A DNA stretch of 64,000 nt from contig OX621246.1 of assembly GCA_951640165.1 (NCBI GenBank), positions 5,667,001 through 5,731,000 of the forward strand, given 5' to 3'. The stretch comes from Pseudoips prasinana (taxonomy: Eukaryota; Arthropoda; Insecta; Lepidoptera; Nolidae). Made by a program: the position numbers and the translations under genes. The notes under the pieces were generated by a model. That model was not told where the DNA came from. It worked only from the letters and a program-made list of their open reading frames with translations, and did not search any database. Within the stretch, counting starts at the first letter, position 1. Each line of letters starts with the position of its first letter. This document shows, piece by piece, positions 10,283 to 20,391 of this stretch.

Positions 10283-10470
10283 TGATGGTGAAGAATATCA
10301 CCGCCCCATTTCATCCCGTGGGGGGCGTGGAAGTCTTCGCAAGCAAAGATCTACCAGAGAACGGACAGCAGCGTCTCCTTGTCTTCGTCTTATATGTATC
10401 ATATTGATATCGCCAACCCGTTTGCCAATCGTGGCAATTATGGCATATCCCACCAAATGATGGACAAATT
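10283..10470 (+). repeat. REP-4 dispersed repeat
   Basis: It shares GAATATCACCGCC, CATCCCGTGGGGGGCGT, ATCTACCAGAGAACGGACAG, GCCAACCCGTTTGCCAA and GGCAATTATGGCATATCCC with 22160-22355, 35285-35500, 54822-55005, 60003-60205 and others. Longer copies end with the TTTTGTCCAGCAGTGGACGT tail also seen in the RTE-like LINE, so it may be a 3' UTR of a related LINE. Confidence 0.65.
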
Positions 10471-10483
10471 CCGTTGTGGGGAT

Positions 10484-10745
10484 ATTTTTTTTTTATTAAA
10501 TGCTTGGACAGTATACACACGTCCATCTGATCCCAAACTAAGCAGAGCTTGTACTATGGAACCCAGATAACTGATATATTACATGACAACTTTTTTATGA
10601 ATACATACATACTTATAGATAATTACACCCAGACTCAGGACAAACATGTATGCATACAAATATCTATCCTGGGTGGGCATTGAACATACGACCTGCTGCT
10701 TGAAATGCAAGCATTTACCAAGCATTGCCACGGTTGGTGTGGTTT
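10484..10745 (-). mobile_element. SINE-B
   Basis: Minus-strand copy: 3' domain CTGATCCCAAACTAAGCAGA, body AGACTCAGGACAAAC, tRNA head ending in ACGACCTGCTGCTTGAAATG. Confidence 0.7.
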
Positions 10746-11304
10746 GGTAAATTCTTTCCTCCTCAAAACTGTCCCGTCAAGTCTGTACCTCAGCCTTACC
10801 CTCCGTCTCAGTTCAAGCGGCTGCCATAAGGAAATGGAATAATTAAATTCACTTGTGGCGCTAAAGTAGTCACTTCTCATCAATATGTATGTACATCCTA
10901 ACATAGTTCAATACTGTCTATCATAAATTATTAAACCATCCATACAAAAAATCTTTTACCAGAGCTAAAACAAACCAAGCGATGTCAATAAAAGCGTACT
11001 TTTTATAGACATAGTCGTAAAATTTCGTTTTCCAGGAACGTTTTTGGCAAACGCCCGACGTCGCGACGGTCGGAGGTTCGTTACCGGCTGTGAAACTATG
11101 TGATATTTTTAATTCATGAATCAACTCAGACCATTGCGCCGTTGCAATTCTACACGTAAAAAAAATATAAGGACAAATTGTGGATCAAAGGGAAAAGGCC
11201 GTAATGGTTTAATTTAGTTTTTTTACGCCGGGCATGTAAAGATCTTAATTTCTTTCTGAGTTTTTTTTTAAAGCCGCTGGACGTGGGAGGAGTAAAATCA
11301 GCAA
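10746..11304. other. No gene recognised
   Basis: Non-repetitive with respect to this window. Short open frames are present without a recognisable domain. Confidence 0.4.
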
Positions 11305-11375
11305 TTGTCTTGGCAATCTTTGAGAAGTACTTTGTCCAACAGTGGACGTCTTTCGGCTGATGATTATGATGATAT
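11305..11375 (+). mobile_element. RTE-like LINE tail fragment
   Basis: CTTTGTCCAACAGTGGACGT, CTTTCGGCTGATGATT and a trailing (GAT)n match the other RTE-like 3' ends. Confidence 0.6.
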
Positions 11376-11425
11376 TTTGTTTTACATTATATTTACAGTT
11401 AACCTAGAAGGCAATTTTTATATAT

Positions 11426-11540
11426 ATAAGAGGGCGACAAACGTGCAAGTGGGTCACCTGATTGTAAGTGGCCGCCCATTGACACTTGCAACACCAGGGA
11501 GTCGCGGGTGCGTTGCCGGCCTTGAAAAGAGTACGCAAAC
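11426..11540 (+). repeat. REP-3 dispersed repeat
   Basis: GTGGGTCACCTGATTGTAAG, CGCCCATTGACACTTGCAAC and GTTGCCGGCCTTGAAAAGAG match 2476-2612. Confidence 0.6.
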
Positions 11541-11840
11541 AATTGTTGCAGGGATTTATTTCCCTAATGCGGGGGTTTTTGTTTTAAACGAAAAAAAGGA
11601 AAGGTTTTCACATTACCACTTTATTCATTGCGACAGTCTCAGTCGCTTCCGGAGCTTAAACAAATTTTGTAAGTAGTACGTGCAGTGAATACTACAATAT
11701 TTTGTATTTAATTTAGTACCTGTGCAATAATTGCATTTTGAACCCCCGAAAGAAACAGTGGGGCTGTTATAAAACACAAACTTATTTAATCGAGTTGGTA
11801 CTTAGTTAAGTTTCATTAAAATCCTTTCAAATTTATAGGT

Positions 11841-12087
11841 CTGGGGCTCTACCGGCTAAGTCGCCGAACATCGATTTTTTAATTGGCGTTCAAATAAATA
11901 AAGGTTTAAAATGACTTAATTAATCGTTAAATCGGCTTCCATGAGCACGTGTGACGTCATAAATGGTCCGGAATCGATTGTCAACGTTAAAGTCGATTTA
12001 ACGATTGATTAAGTTATTTTTAAACTTTATTTATTTAAACGCCATTTAAGAAATCGATGTTCGGCGATTTAGGCGGTAGAGCCCCTG
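11841..12087. mobile_element. MITE-1 fold-back element, simple form
   Basis: The inverted ends GGGGCTCTACCGGCTAAGTC and its complement flank about 250 bp with no internal duplication. The interior carries TGACGTCATAAATGGTCC once. No ORF, and no convincing target duplication. Confidence 0.75.
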
Positions 12088-12123
12088 TTACTATTTGAAG
12101 TCGGGGTTTCTAAATTCTGATAA

Positions 12124-12146
12124 ACACACACACACACACACACACT
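12124..12146. repeat. (CA)n microsatellite
   Basis: An uninterrupted ACACAC tract of about 22 bp. Confidence 0.9.
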
Positions 12147-12189
12147 ATTGCTATTATTAATTTTAGTCGTATAGTATATTAGTAGTAGT

Positions 12190-12349
12190 ATTTAGCCCGA
12201 ACATACATACAGACAAACAGACATACAGACAAAAATTCTAAAAACTATATTTTTGGCTTCGATATCGATTGTAGATCACGCCCCAAGTATCCTTTAAAAA
12301 AAATCAACGTACAGGTTTGACTTTCGTACGATTTTATTATATGTATAGA
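12190..12349 (-). mobile_element. HEL-3 Helitron fragment
   Basis: It matches the 5' portion of the complete HEL-3 element at 45288-45594, from TAGCCCGAACATACATACAG to ATTTTATTATATGTATAGA (the minus-strand TC start). The CTAG end is missing. Confidence 0.6.
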
Positions 12350-12389
12350 TTTGTTTTGCATGTCTTCTTAACTTGCTTTGTCCTTTATC

Positions 12390-12508
12390 CAAATTTATAG
12401 TGCACCTACTATCTGCATCACCCAAAGGTCAACTGGTAGAAAATGCCTATGGCATTAAGTCCGCCTTTGTCCTTATATGTGCATGAAGTTTTAAAATAAA
12501 TAATAAAA
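12390..12508 (+). mobile_element. LINE-2-type 3' UTR fragment
   Basis: CAACTGGTAGAAAATGCCTA, GGCATTAAGTCCGCCTTTGT and an AAATAAATAATAAAA tail match, in the opposite orientation, 51082-51200 and 51412-51500. It is a 5'-truncated retrotransposon end abutting REP-1. Confidence 0.6.
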
Positions 12509-13104
12509 AACCAGCCAAGTGCGAGTCGAACTCGCGCATGAAGGGTTCCGCAGCAGCAAGTATTTTAGTTGATTAAATGAAAGGTAAATTGCGGTTTACG
12601 ATTTGAGGCATTAAAAAAAACTACTTACTAGATTTCGTTCAAACCAATTTTCGTTGTTAGTTTACATGGTAATTCATATATTTTTTTTAGTTTTATCATT
12701 CACTTAGTTTAGAAGTTACAGGCGGGGGGACACTCATTTTTCCACTTTGGAAGTGTCCCTCGCGCAAACTATTCACTTTAAAAAAAAATAATATTTGGAA
12801 CCTCAATATCATTTTTGAAGATCTATCCATAGATATCCTACATTTATGGGTTCGATGAAAAAAAAATTTGAGTTTCAGTTCTATGTATGGGGAACCCCCA
12901 AAATTATTATTATTTTTCTATTTTTGTGTGAAAATCTTAATGCGGTTCACAGAATACATCTACTTTCCAAGTTTCAACAGTACAGCTCTTATAGTTTCGG
13001 AAAAAAGTGGCTGTGACATACGGACGGACAGACAGACAGACAGACAGACATGACGAATCTATAAGGGTTCCGCTTTTTGCCATTAGGCTACGGAACCCTA
13101 AAAA
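12507..13104 (+). repeat. REP-1 dispersed repeat, near complete
   Basis: It starts CCAAGTGCGAGTCG near a palindromic GCGAG..CTCGC core, followed by AAGGGTTCCG. The interior has TTTATCATTC, GGAACCCCCAAAATTATT, TAGTTTCGGAAAAAAGTGGC and a (GACA)n run, and it ends GGCTACGGAACCCTAAAAA. Other copies are at 17753-18461, 26779-27090 and 36952-37536. It is non-coding. The class is unsettled; a Helitron-like or other DNA element is possible. Confidence 0.75.
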
Positions 13105-13550
13105 AGAAACAAATCACAGTAGAAAATCTTCTTGCCAAATGTTTCGCAATAGTTCTCGATAAGAAAATATTAGTTACTCATTATCACGTCCATTACGCGT
13201 GTAAAATAGTCCTTATTCCTTATCGAAAGAACGCAGCGTGATATTCCTAAACACACTTTAACGTTTTTAAATGTGACTTGTGAAAATACGAAATGAGGTT
13301 AAAGATAGTTAAACTTCACGTCAGTCTCGTAACATTACGCAAGCCCGTCTGTCCCAGTCATCTTGGGAACTACTGTAACGGTTCCGACGGAATTTTCCCG
13401 TTCATTGAGAAACTTGCGTCTGGTTGAGTTAATTTTAGTTTATTTGAATAACGAGATGTCTAGTAAGTATGTTTCTGTGATTTTTTATTTAGCATTTTGA
13501 TGTTTCGCCTGATGGTAAGAAGTTATTATAGTTTACTATGGTCTATTGAC
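13105..13550. other. No gene recognised
   Basis: Apparently unique here; no ORF or structure noted. Confidence 0.4.
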
Positions 13551-13792
13551 GGGCCTGTTGGCGTGGTTGGTAGATACGATGTCTTTCATGCTGGAGGTCG
13601 GGGTTCGATTCCCACCCGTCTGTTTATCCTCAGTCTGGGTGTAAATTATATATATAAGTATGTATTTCCAAAGAAAAGTAATATATGTAGTATATCAGTT
13701 ATCTTGTTTCCATAGTACAAGCTCTGCTTAGTTTGGGATCAGATGACCGTGTGTGAATAATGTCCCAGGATATTATAATAAATCAAAAAAAA
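13551..13792 (+). mobile_element. SINE-B
   Basis: tRNA head GGCGTGGTTGGTAGATACG with B box GGTTCGATTCCCACCC, a short body, the 3' domain TTTCCATAGTACAAGCTCTG and GTGTGAATAATGTCCCAGG, then a TATTATAATAAA tail. Confidence 0.8.
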
Positions 13793-13797
13793 AGCTA

Positions 13798-13916
13798 CTA
13801 GCTATGCCCCGCGGTTTCACCCGCGTTAAAGTACTTTTAGCGTAAAAGAGTAACAATCATACATCCATATATCCTACCTATACTCACAAATTTTCGCATT
13901 TATAATATTAGTAGGA
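13798..13916 (-). mobile_element. HEL-2 Helitron, internally shortened
   Basis: On the minus strand it starts with TC (13915-13916) and ends GGGGCATAGCTAG (CTAG at 13798-13801), with a GCGGG...CCGCGG hairpin just inside. It is flanked by A and T on the correct sides. Confidence 0.65.
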
Positions 13917-13965
13917 TGTGTACCTCTGGCGGTTTTGGCGGTGCACACCGGAATAAATCGCAAGT

Positions 13966-14226
13966 AATAATAATAATAATATCTGGGGACAATGTCACAC
14001 AGATCATCCTAGCCCCAAACTAAGCAAAGCTTGTACTATGGGTACCAGGCGACGATATACATACTTATATAGATAGATATATACTTAAATACATAGAAAA
14101 CATCCATGACTCAGAAACAAATATTCGTGCTCATCACACAAATATTTGGACTTACCGGGATTCCAACCCAGGACCACCAGCTTCGTAGGCAGGAGCACTA
14201 CCAACCAGGCTATGGTGACCGTCAAT
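13966..14226 (-). mobile_element. SINE-A, tRNA-Arg-like head
   Basis: The minus strand reads GACGGTCACCATAGCC, then a head whose seven-base anticodon loop CTACGAA would carry ACG (Arg), then GGTTGGAATCCCGGTAAG. The body has GAGCACGAATATTTGTTTC, the 3' domain is CCCATAGTACAAGCTTTGC, and an (ATT)n tail follows. Six copies are in the window. Confidence 0.8.
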
Positions 14227-14288
14227 AAGTGGTAGATTTTTTCTGACTTGACACTTATCGTCATATTTTGGACCATTCACACAATATC

Positions 14289-14439
14289 TTTATAAATTGT
14301 AGCCTATGTGTTATTCTGATGAATTAGCTATAGTATTGTAAAGTTTCATTAAAATCCATTGGGTAGTTTTTACGTGAAAGAGTAACAAACATCAATCCAT
14401 CCATACTTACAAACTTTCGCGTTTATAACATTAGTAGGA
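14289..14439 (-). mobile_element. HEL-2 Helitron fragment
   Basis: AACAAACATCAATCCATCCA and CAAACTTTCGCGTTTATAAC, ending at a minus-strand TC, match HEL-2. The CTAG side is eroded. Confidence 0.5.
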
Positions 14440-14706
14440 TGAATGCTTGCAACACCTGGGACATGACTCGCAGTATGGTGACCCTGTCGAAAACTTATGA
14501 CTCGTTTTGTGAAGAGCCCCATGCTAAGTATACACGCATTGTCTAATAGAAGAACCGTGGAACAGTCTCAGCGGACATGGAAAGAAATTAGGAAGTACGG
14601 TACCGGAATAAGTAAAGTTAAACAACTCAATTACACAATAAAAGTTATCTTTCCATTTCAATTTAGTCTAAAATAAATATATTTCTTTTTTACCCAACTT
14701 CAAAAT

Positions 14707-14945
14707 TGATTTTTTTTCTAGGGACAATGTCACACAGATCTTCCTAGACCCAAACTAAGCAAAGCTTGTACTATGGGTACCAGGCGACGATATACATACT
14801 TATATAGATAGATAAATACTTATATACATAGAAAACATCCATGACTCAGAAACAAATATTCGTGCTCATCACACAAATATTTGCACTTACCGGGATTCGA
14901 ACCCAGGACCACCAGCTTCGTAGGCAGGAGCACTACCAACTAAGC
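14707..14945 (-). mobile_element. SINE-A, head truncated
   Basis: It is nearly identical to 13966-14226 through the body and most of the tRNA head, stopping at ACTACCAACTAAGC. The left flank has the T-rich complement of the A tail. Confidence 0.75.
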
Positions 14946-14974
14946 TTGGTTTTTGTGTATACTTAAATAAATAT

Positions 14975-15330
14975 AAATATCTTGGGACAACTAACACACT
15001 GTCATCTGATCCCAAACTAGGCAGAGCATGTACTATGGCAACCAGACAACTGACATAACATACTTATTTCTAAATATATACATATCATACTATCACACTA
15101 ATATTATAAAGGCGAAAGTTCGTGAGTGTGTGACTGTGTATTTTTGTTACTTCTTCAAGTCTAAACGACTGGAGCGATTTTAATAAAATTTGGTATAGAC
15201 TTAGCTTAGACCCTGGATTAACACATAGGCTATAATTTATAAAGTTCAACACGGGTATAGCCGCGGGGCACAGCTTAAATAAATTACACCCAGATACAGA
15301 ACAAATAATAGTTCTCATCAAACACAGATT
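14975..15330 (-). mobile_element. SINE-C split by a HEL-2 Helitron
   Basis: The 3' domain (CTGATCCCAAACTAGGCAGA) is at 14990-15050. The body resumes after the Helitron at AAATTACACCCAGATACAGA. The tRNA head is missing where SINE-A begins. Confidence 0.6.
15093..15277 (+). mobile_element. HEL-2 Helitron
   Basis: It begins TCACACTAATATTATAAAGG after A. It carries CGACTGGAGCGATTTTAAT and ends with the hairpin region GGGTATAGCCGCGGGGCACA and a mutated CTTA instead of CTAG. It is inserted in SINE-C. Confidence 0.65.
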
Positions 15331-15600
15331 TGACGGTCACCGTAGCCTAGTTGGTAGTGCTCCTGCCTACGAAGCTGGTGGTCCTGGGTTCGACTCCCGG
15401 TAAGTGCAAATATTTGTGGGATGAGCACGAATATTTGTTTCCGAGTCATGGATGTTTTCTACGAATTTAAGTATTTATCTATCTATATAAAAGTATGTAT
15501 ATCGTCTCCTGGTGCCCATAGTACAAGCTTTGCTTAGTTTGGGGCTAGGATGATCTGTGGGACATTGTCCCCAGATATTATATTATTATTATATTATATA
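15331..15600 (+). mobile_element. SINE-A, near complete
   Basis: GACGGTCACCGTAGCCTAGT head, ACG-type anticodon loop, B box GGTTCGACTCC, the body and 3' domain, then a TATTATATTATTATT tail. It truncates the head of the preceding SINE-C. Confidence 0.8.
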
Positions 15601-15670
15601 TTCCGTAGTTTTTGCTTGAAAGAGTCCATACTCACAAACTTTCGCATATCTACATATAGCAGGTAGATGC

Positions 15671-15990
15671 ATTATAATATTTGTCTCGATAGTGATGTTG
15701 TACAAAAGACATGTAGCAAAGAATTATAAGCCGCTATTATAAGGCTTATCCTGACACATCCTGTCACATATCGCAAGGTGCATACCTGCCATGGTAATAT
15801 CTAAACAATTACTAGAAGTATGAAAAACATTGCAGTTTTGGCCAACAATGGCTGATCGCATATTCAAAGGCTGGACTCCGACCAGCGGAAATCCTACCTG
15901 AATCACCGGACAGGGGTGCAATGACTTGAGACGTGATCTGAGCTACAAGTTATTCTGTGTTATTGTGATAATACACTTGTCAAACTCGGT
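15671..15990. other. No gene recognised
   Basis: Nothing beyond a short HEL-2-like piece at about 15600-15670 just before it. Confidence 0.4.
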
Positions 15991-16185
15991 GACTGCCCTT
16001 TTGGTCGAGCGGTAGCGTGTTAACCCGCGGAAAACGAGTTCCTGGGTTCAAATACCGAGTCGGGCCAAAAAGTGATTTTGGGACTTTTCTGTAAAAAGAA
16101 AAACTACGCAGGATCAGCTCGAAATCTGGAAGTTGGCAGTAGCCTGAACCTGACCTCATTCCGGTCGTGTTGCTAGCGTCCCGGC
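15991..16185 (+). mobile_element. SINE-E, internally deleted plus-strand copy
   Basis: tRNA-like head TTTTGGTCGAGCGGTAGCGT, B box-like GGGTTCAAATACC, GAGTCGGGCCAAAAAGTGAT, then the deleted body GACCTCATTCCGGTCGTGTT. It joins head-to-head with the next copy. Confidence 0.7.
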
Positions 16186-16530
16186 GGCCAGTCTCAATAG
16201 AGATTAGCCATCTGCGCGGGACATATTATAGTGCACAAGTGCGTGAGCAAACAGGAGCACTTTCTATTTCATCACTCTCATGATCCGATGGGACGCCTAG
16301 CGAAATGACCGGAAAGAGGTCAGGTACAGGACCGACGGTTTTTATGTGCTCTCCGAGGTACGGGGGGTATAATACCGCCAACTCCCAGACTTCGGGCTGA
16401 TGCTGCGAATTTTTTCTTTTTACAGTAAAGTCCCATAATCACTTTTGGCCAGACACGGGATTTGAACCCAGGACCTCGTGATCTGCGGGTGAACACGCTA
16501 CTTCTAGACCAACGAGGCGAAGGCCAATGG
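16186..16530 (-). mobile_element. SINE-E, near complete minus-strand copy
   Basis: From left: CGGCCAGTCTCAATAGAGAT, CATCTGCGCGGGACATATTA, ATGATCCGATGGGACGCC, CCGGAAAGAGGTCAGGTACA, TAATACCGCCAACTCCCAGA, then the head with TTTGAACCCAGGACCTCGTG. It forms an inverted pair with 15991-16185. Confidence 0.75.
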
Positions 16531-16559
16531 TGTAGGTACTGGATTGACCGAAGTCAGTA

Positions 16560-16628
16560 AGTTGAAGGTAGTACTGCCCCGTGCCTCGGAGAACGCGGTC
16601 GGTCCTACACCTAACCTCTCTCCGGTCG
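16560..16628 (+). mobile_element. SINE-E fragment
   Basis: CCCGTGCCTCGGAGAACGCG, GGTCGGTCCTACACC and CTCTCCGGTCGT match the SINE-E body. Confidence 0.55.
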
Positions 16629-16768
16629 TATTTGATTTTAATACACCATAGTTTATTCATATTTGACATAGTAAATTGTGAATGCAAATTTCAAAATAAC
16701 AGAAGATTTATGAGTAAGGAAACCAAAATACAGAAGGCACTGTTAATTCGTTTCGAATGCTTTGTTAA

Positions 16769-16906
16769 TTAACTCTCCGGAAAAAGCTCGTTAATTTTCT
16801 GGGGAAAGTGTGAAATATCCTTCACTGTTCTCAGAAATTCTTCTAATTCCGAATGTCTAGTTAAATCTGTAGAACAGTAGATTTTAAACAGTGGCCTATT
16901 TTTTTC
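16769..16906 (-). pseudogene. Unidentified coding remnant (no start)
   Basis: On the minus strand an open stretch without ATG ends at TAA (16769-16771). It reads PLFKIYCSTDLTRHSELEEF then LRTVKDISHFPQKINELFPE-S. The composition looks protein-like, but I recognise no family. It could be the C-terminus of a transposon protein. Support is weak. Confidence 0.25.
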
Positions 16907-17117
16907 TTGTGGTCAATTATTAATATTGCGACACCCCTAAAGAGAGTGCCCACATTGCCACCCCCTGTGCCATGCGTTATATAAACAATTAACTGTAAAA
17001 TTATTATTCAATAAAATTTATTAATCACATATTAAAAATATATATTTGGAGTCGAGTTTAACTTTGTGAAGTTATAAACATCTCCAAATCAAGTCTTAAA
17101 TTTAATATCGGTTAAAT

Positions 17118-17467
17118 CAAAAACACAAATCAAAATCAAAAATTATTTATTCCGTAAAAATAATTACATTTATGTGGAATCGTCATATTTTTTTACCCTA
17201 CCGTGCAGTGCATGACGTGGCAGCTACTGAGAAACACTGCCAGAAAACTCAGTAGGAATCCTTTTTTAAAAATAAAATATACTTATTATTAATTACAATC
17301 ATGTGTCTTGACTCAGAACAACTCAATCCCAAGAACTTTAATCACTTAAATAATCTGATATTTTGTAATATGTCCTGCTACACAATTTGTCTTCAATAAT
17401 TCTTTTAAACTTATTCGTAGACAATTCTCTAATATCATTGGGAAGTTTTTTATAGAATCTTATACAG
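17118..17467 (-). mobile_element. LINE-1, short 5'-truncated copy
   Basis: It is nearly identical to the 3' end of the long LINE-1 at 47.1-47.4 kb: 3' UTR with CAGTGCATGACGTGGCAGCT and CTGAGAAACACTGCCAGAAA, then the antisense of the ORF C-terminus (CAATTCTCTAATATCATTGG). A tail of CAAAATCAAAA repeats lies on the left. The homology stops at about 17467. Confidence 0.8.
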
Positions 17468-17752
17468 GTTAGAAACATTGGTCCACAACAAAAGAAAACA
17501 AAAGGTTATAAGAGAAAACAAGAAGCTATAGCCTATAAAATACAATCAAACTACAAATAGTGCGCTCAAAATAACAATCATTTTGCCATCTATAATGGAA
17601 TAAATAGCCTTTCCAATTAATCACGTGCCAGACCATTTATTCCCGACAACATGGAATTAAACAATAAACTGCTAATTTTTGCAATTGATTACTGAAATTA
17701 CCATTCAAATGTCATCATTTCTAAAGGCCAAATGGCTCATTGGTTCTATAAA

Positions 17753-18461
17753 AAACCGGCCAAGTGCGAGTCGGACTCACCCATGAAGGGTTCCGTAGCA
17801 GCAAGTATTTCAGTTGATTAAATGAAAGGTAAATTGTGGTTTACGATTTATGACGTATTAAAAAAAACTACTTACTAGATTTCGTTCAAACCACTTTTCA
17901 GTGGAAGTATTCACGGTAATGTACAGACGCCAGCACATCCAGCTATCCCAATCTGTCAAATTTCTTTTATACATTTTCATCTTTATTACATAAGCATTAG
18001 GTTCACTTTCAATTGGGGAAATTTGACAGATTGGGGTAACTTGATGGTGCTGGCGTCTGTACCTACATTATATGTTTTTTTTTAGTTTTATCATTCTCTT
18101 ATTTTAGAAGTTACAGGGGGGTAGTCACGCGCAAACTATTCAGTTTAGAAAAAAAATATATAAGTAACCTCAATATAATTTTTAAAGACCTATCCATAGA
18201 TACCCCACATGTATGGATACGATGAAAAATCTAAATTTGGAGTTTCAGTTCTATGTATGGGGAACCCCCAAAATTATTGTTCTTTTTCTATTTTTGTGTG
18301 ATAATCTTAATGCGGTTCATAGACTACATCTACTTACCAAGTTTCACCAGTACAGCTCTTATAGTTTCGGAAAAAAGTGGCTGTACATACGGATGGACAG
18401 ACAGACATGACGAATCTATAAGGGTTCCGTTTTTTGCCATTTGGCTACGGAACCCTAAAAA
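17753..18461 (+). repeat. REP-1 copy carrying a MITE-2 insertion
   Basis: A full REP-1 from CCGGCCAAGTGCGAGTCGG to GGCTACGGAACCCTAAAAA, inserted in the first tandem unit and itself holding MITE-2 at 17924-18059. Confidence 0.8.
17924..18059. mobile_element. MITE-2, complete, TA target duplication
   Basis: A 136-bp element with long inverted ends: CAGACGCCAGCACATCCAGC on the left and its close complement on the right, continuing through CCAATCTGTCAAATTT. TA at 17922-17923 and 18060-18061. The uninterrupted host sequence in the REP-1 copy at 36952-37536 confirms the insertion. TA duplication suggests Tc1/mariner-type mobilisation. Confidence 0.8.
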
Positions 18462-19013
18462 CAACCTTAAGAGGTGTAAAGAGTTCATGTATATTATTAT
18501 AGTAGAAGCTTAGGAATGCTTTAATGTAGAATGACAAAAAAACAGCTATGCAAAACTTGTGACGAAAGAATAGGGAGGATATAATAAACGTGTTATTTAT
18601 AAACCACTTATGTTCATGCCCCAGCCCCTTAAGACCATCGTGGTCGAAATTCAATCAGAAGGATATTAAAATTCTGCAAACAAAAATCGGATCAGGTCTG
18701 ATAAACGAACAAACTCTCACCATTTTTGAAAAAACTGTTTTTCATAATTTATAAAGGGATTTCCTAACGGTATATATTGGATATTGCTAAAATAAATTAC
18801 AATTCAAATGTCATTATTTCCAAGGCCAAATGGCCCATTGGTTCTATAAAGAGCGGCATTACAAGGTGTAAAGATCTATTTTATTGTAAAGTAAAAGCTT
18901 AGGAATGCGATAATGTAGAGTAATAAAAAACGTAGGCCATGCAAAACTTGTGACGAAAGAATACGGAGGATATACATAAAGTGTTATTTATAAACAACTT
19001 ATGTTCATGTCCC

Positions 19014-19125
19014 ATCGGATTATGAGAGAGATGGAATAGAAACTGCACCAGTGTTTGCGCACACCCTTATGCACTATAATATGCCCCGCCAGATGGCTAC
19101 TCTCGATTGAGACTGGCCATCGTGG
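19014..19125 (+). mobile_element. SINE-E fragment in the tandem array
   Basis: CAGTGTTTGCGCACACCCTT, GCACTATAATATGCCCCGCC, AGATGGCTACTCTCGATTGA and GACTGGCCATCGTGGTCGAA correspond to the 3' half of SINE-E. Confidence 0.65.
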
Positions 19126-19546
19126 TCGAAATTCAACCAGAAGGATATTAAAATCCTGCCGACAAAAATCGGATCGGGTTTGATATACGAACAAACTTCA
19201 ACGGTCTTTGAAAGAACTGTTTTTCATCTATACACTATATAGATGTGTCGGATATTGCTAAAATAAATAAGATTACTAAAATTACAATTCAAATGTCATA
19301 ATTTTCCAAGGCCAAAAGGCCCATAGGTTCTATAAAAATGGCCTTACAAGGTGTAAAGAGTACATGTATTTTATTGTCCAGTAAAAGCTTAGGAATGCTA
19401 TAATGTAGAGTGATAAAAAACGTAGGCCAGGCAAAACTTGTGGCGAAAGAATAGGGAGGATATAAATTAACGTATTATGTATAAACAACATAAGTGTATG
19501 AATTAACTAGCACTTATCTCGCGACTTCGTTTGCGTGAATTTAGGA

Positions 19547-19622
19547 CTTTACTACATTACATACTTTCTTAAAAAGTAGACATTGAGTGTAATTTTTAAG
19601 AAAGTATGTAATTTAGTAAGTT
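19547..19622. repeat. Imperfect hairpin, arms about 28 bp
   Basis: CTACATTACATACTTTCTTA on the left is repeated inverted on the right (TAAGAAAGTATGTAATTTAG) around a short loop. No flanking duplication or other copy was seen. Confidence 0.7.
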
Positions 19623-20391
19623 TGGACGTACTTACTTCACAGGGACCTTAATCAAAATATATTAGTTAAGAGGACGCATTGATAAATAAGTGCGGTGTAA
19701 GAATGCATACAAAAACGCGCGCTACCTACATAGGTAATGTCTAAGGATCGTACGTGCTAAAAAAGTTTAATCACAGAATAAAAAGTACTTACGTGTTTAA
19801 CTCTTATTTCTGCCTCTTTGGTCCAGCATTTGCAGACTGATCCGTCGTTGATAAGGTTTAGTTGCTTGTTGGTAAAACTAAATAAATATATAATTAACAA
19901 AGATGAAATTCATGTACTTCTTTGAAAATTATATGTGTCCTAGAATGTTTTATCACATATTAAGAATTATGCAACCATCCAATCAATAATAAAAGGTGCT
20001 TAAACTTGCCCTTGGAACATTCGACAGGTAAAAAAAAACGTCAATAGTTAAATTTAAAAATCTATAATTTCTTAGGATTGAAAAGTATATTCTGACATCA
20101 ATATTTTACTCATATACCTACTTTTACTTAGACCTACGCTTCACCCACTCAGATGAAATAACTTTGTCGATGTGTTTTACTTAACTTAATTCGGTATTTG
20201 AGAAATTGTAAGTAAAGTAAACAGTTGCAGGAGGTTTTAAATTTTAGTTTGAAGTTTTCTTCCGTTACTTGAGATTTTTAATTATATTTGATGTTGTTTT
20301 ACTAATTACTAATAATTTCATAACAGTTAAATTTATTATGACCTTGTTACAAGCATACGAGTACTTATATAAAATTCATATGTACCGAGAA
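19623..20391. other. No gene recognised
   Basis: AT-rich; no repeat-family match or ORF of interest. Confidence 0.4.

Larger units (their letters stand above)
17700..19498. repeat. Local tandem array, three units, invaded by other repeats
   Basis: Units start at about 17700, 18800 and 19285. Each begins TTCAAATGTCAT...AAGGCCAAA, then GGTTCTATAAA, AAGGTGTAAAGA, AAAAGCTTAGGAATGC, GCAAAACTTGTG, GAAAGAATA.GGAGGATAT. The first unit is split by REP-1 (17753-18461). The second holds a SINE-E piece (19014-19125), of which the first keeps only a shorter remnant. The third is partial. Net unit size is about 0.4-0.5 kb. No ORF. Confidence 0.75.

Noticed and set aside
10239..10570. Several overlapping 63-73-codon frames on both strands
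   Set aside because: They fall across REP-4 and SINE-B, which are non-coding dispersed repeats.
15331..15410. tRNA-Arg(ACG)-like gene
   Set aside because: The cloverleaf-like head is followed by a SINE body and tail and recurs six times with mismatches in stems. It is a SINE, not a functional tRNA. The same holds for the heads at 13551, 32158, 40660, 56885 and 63030.
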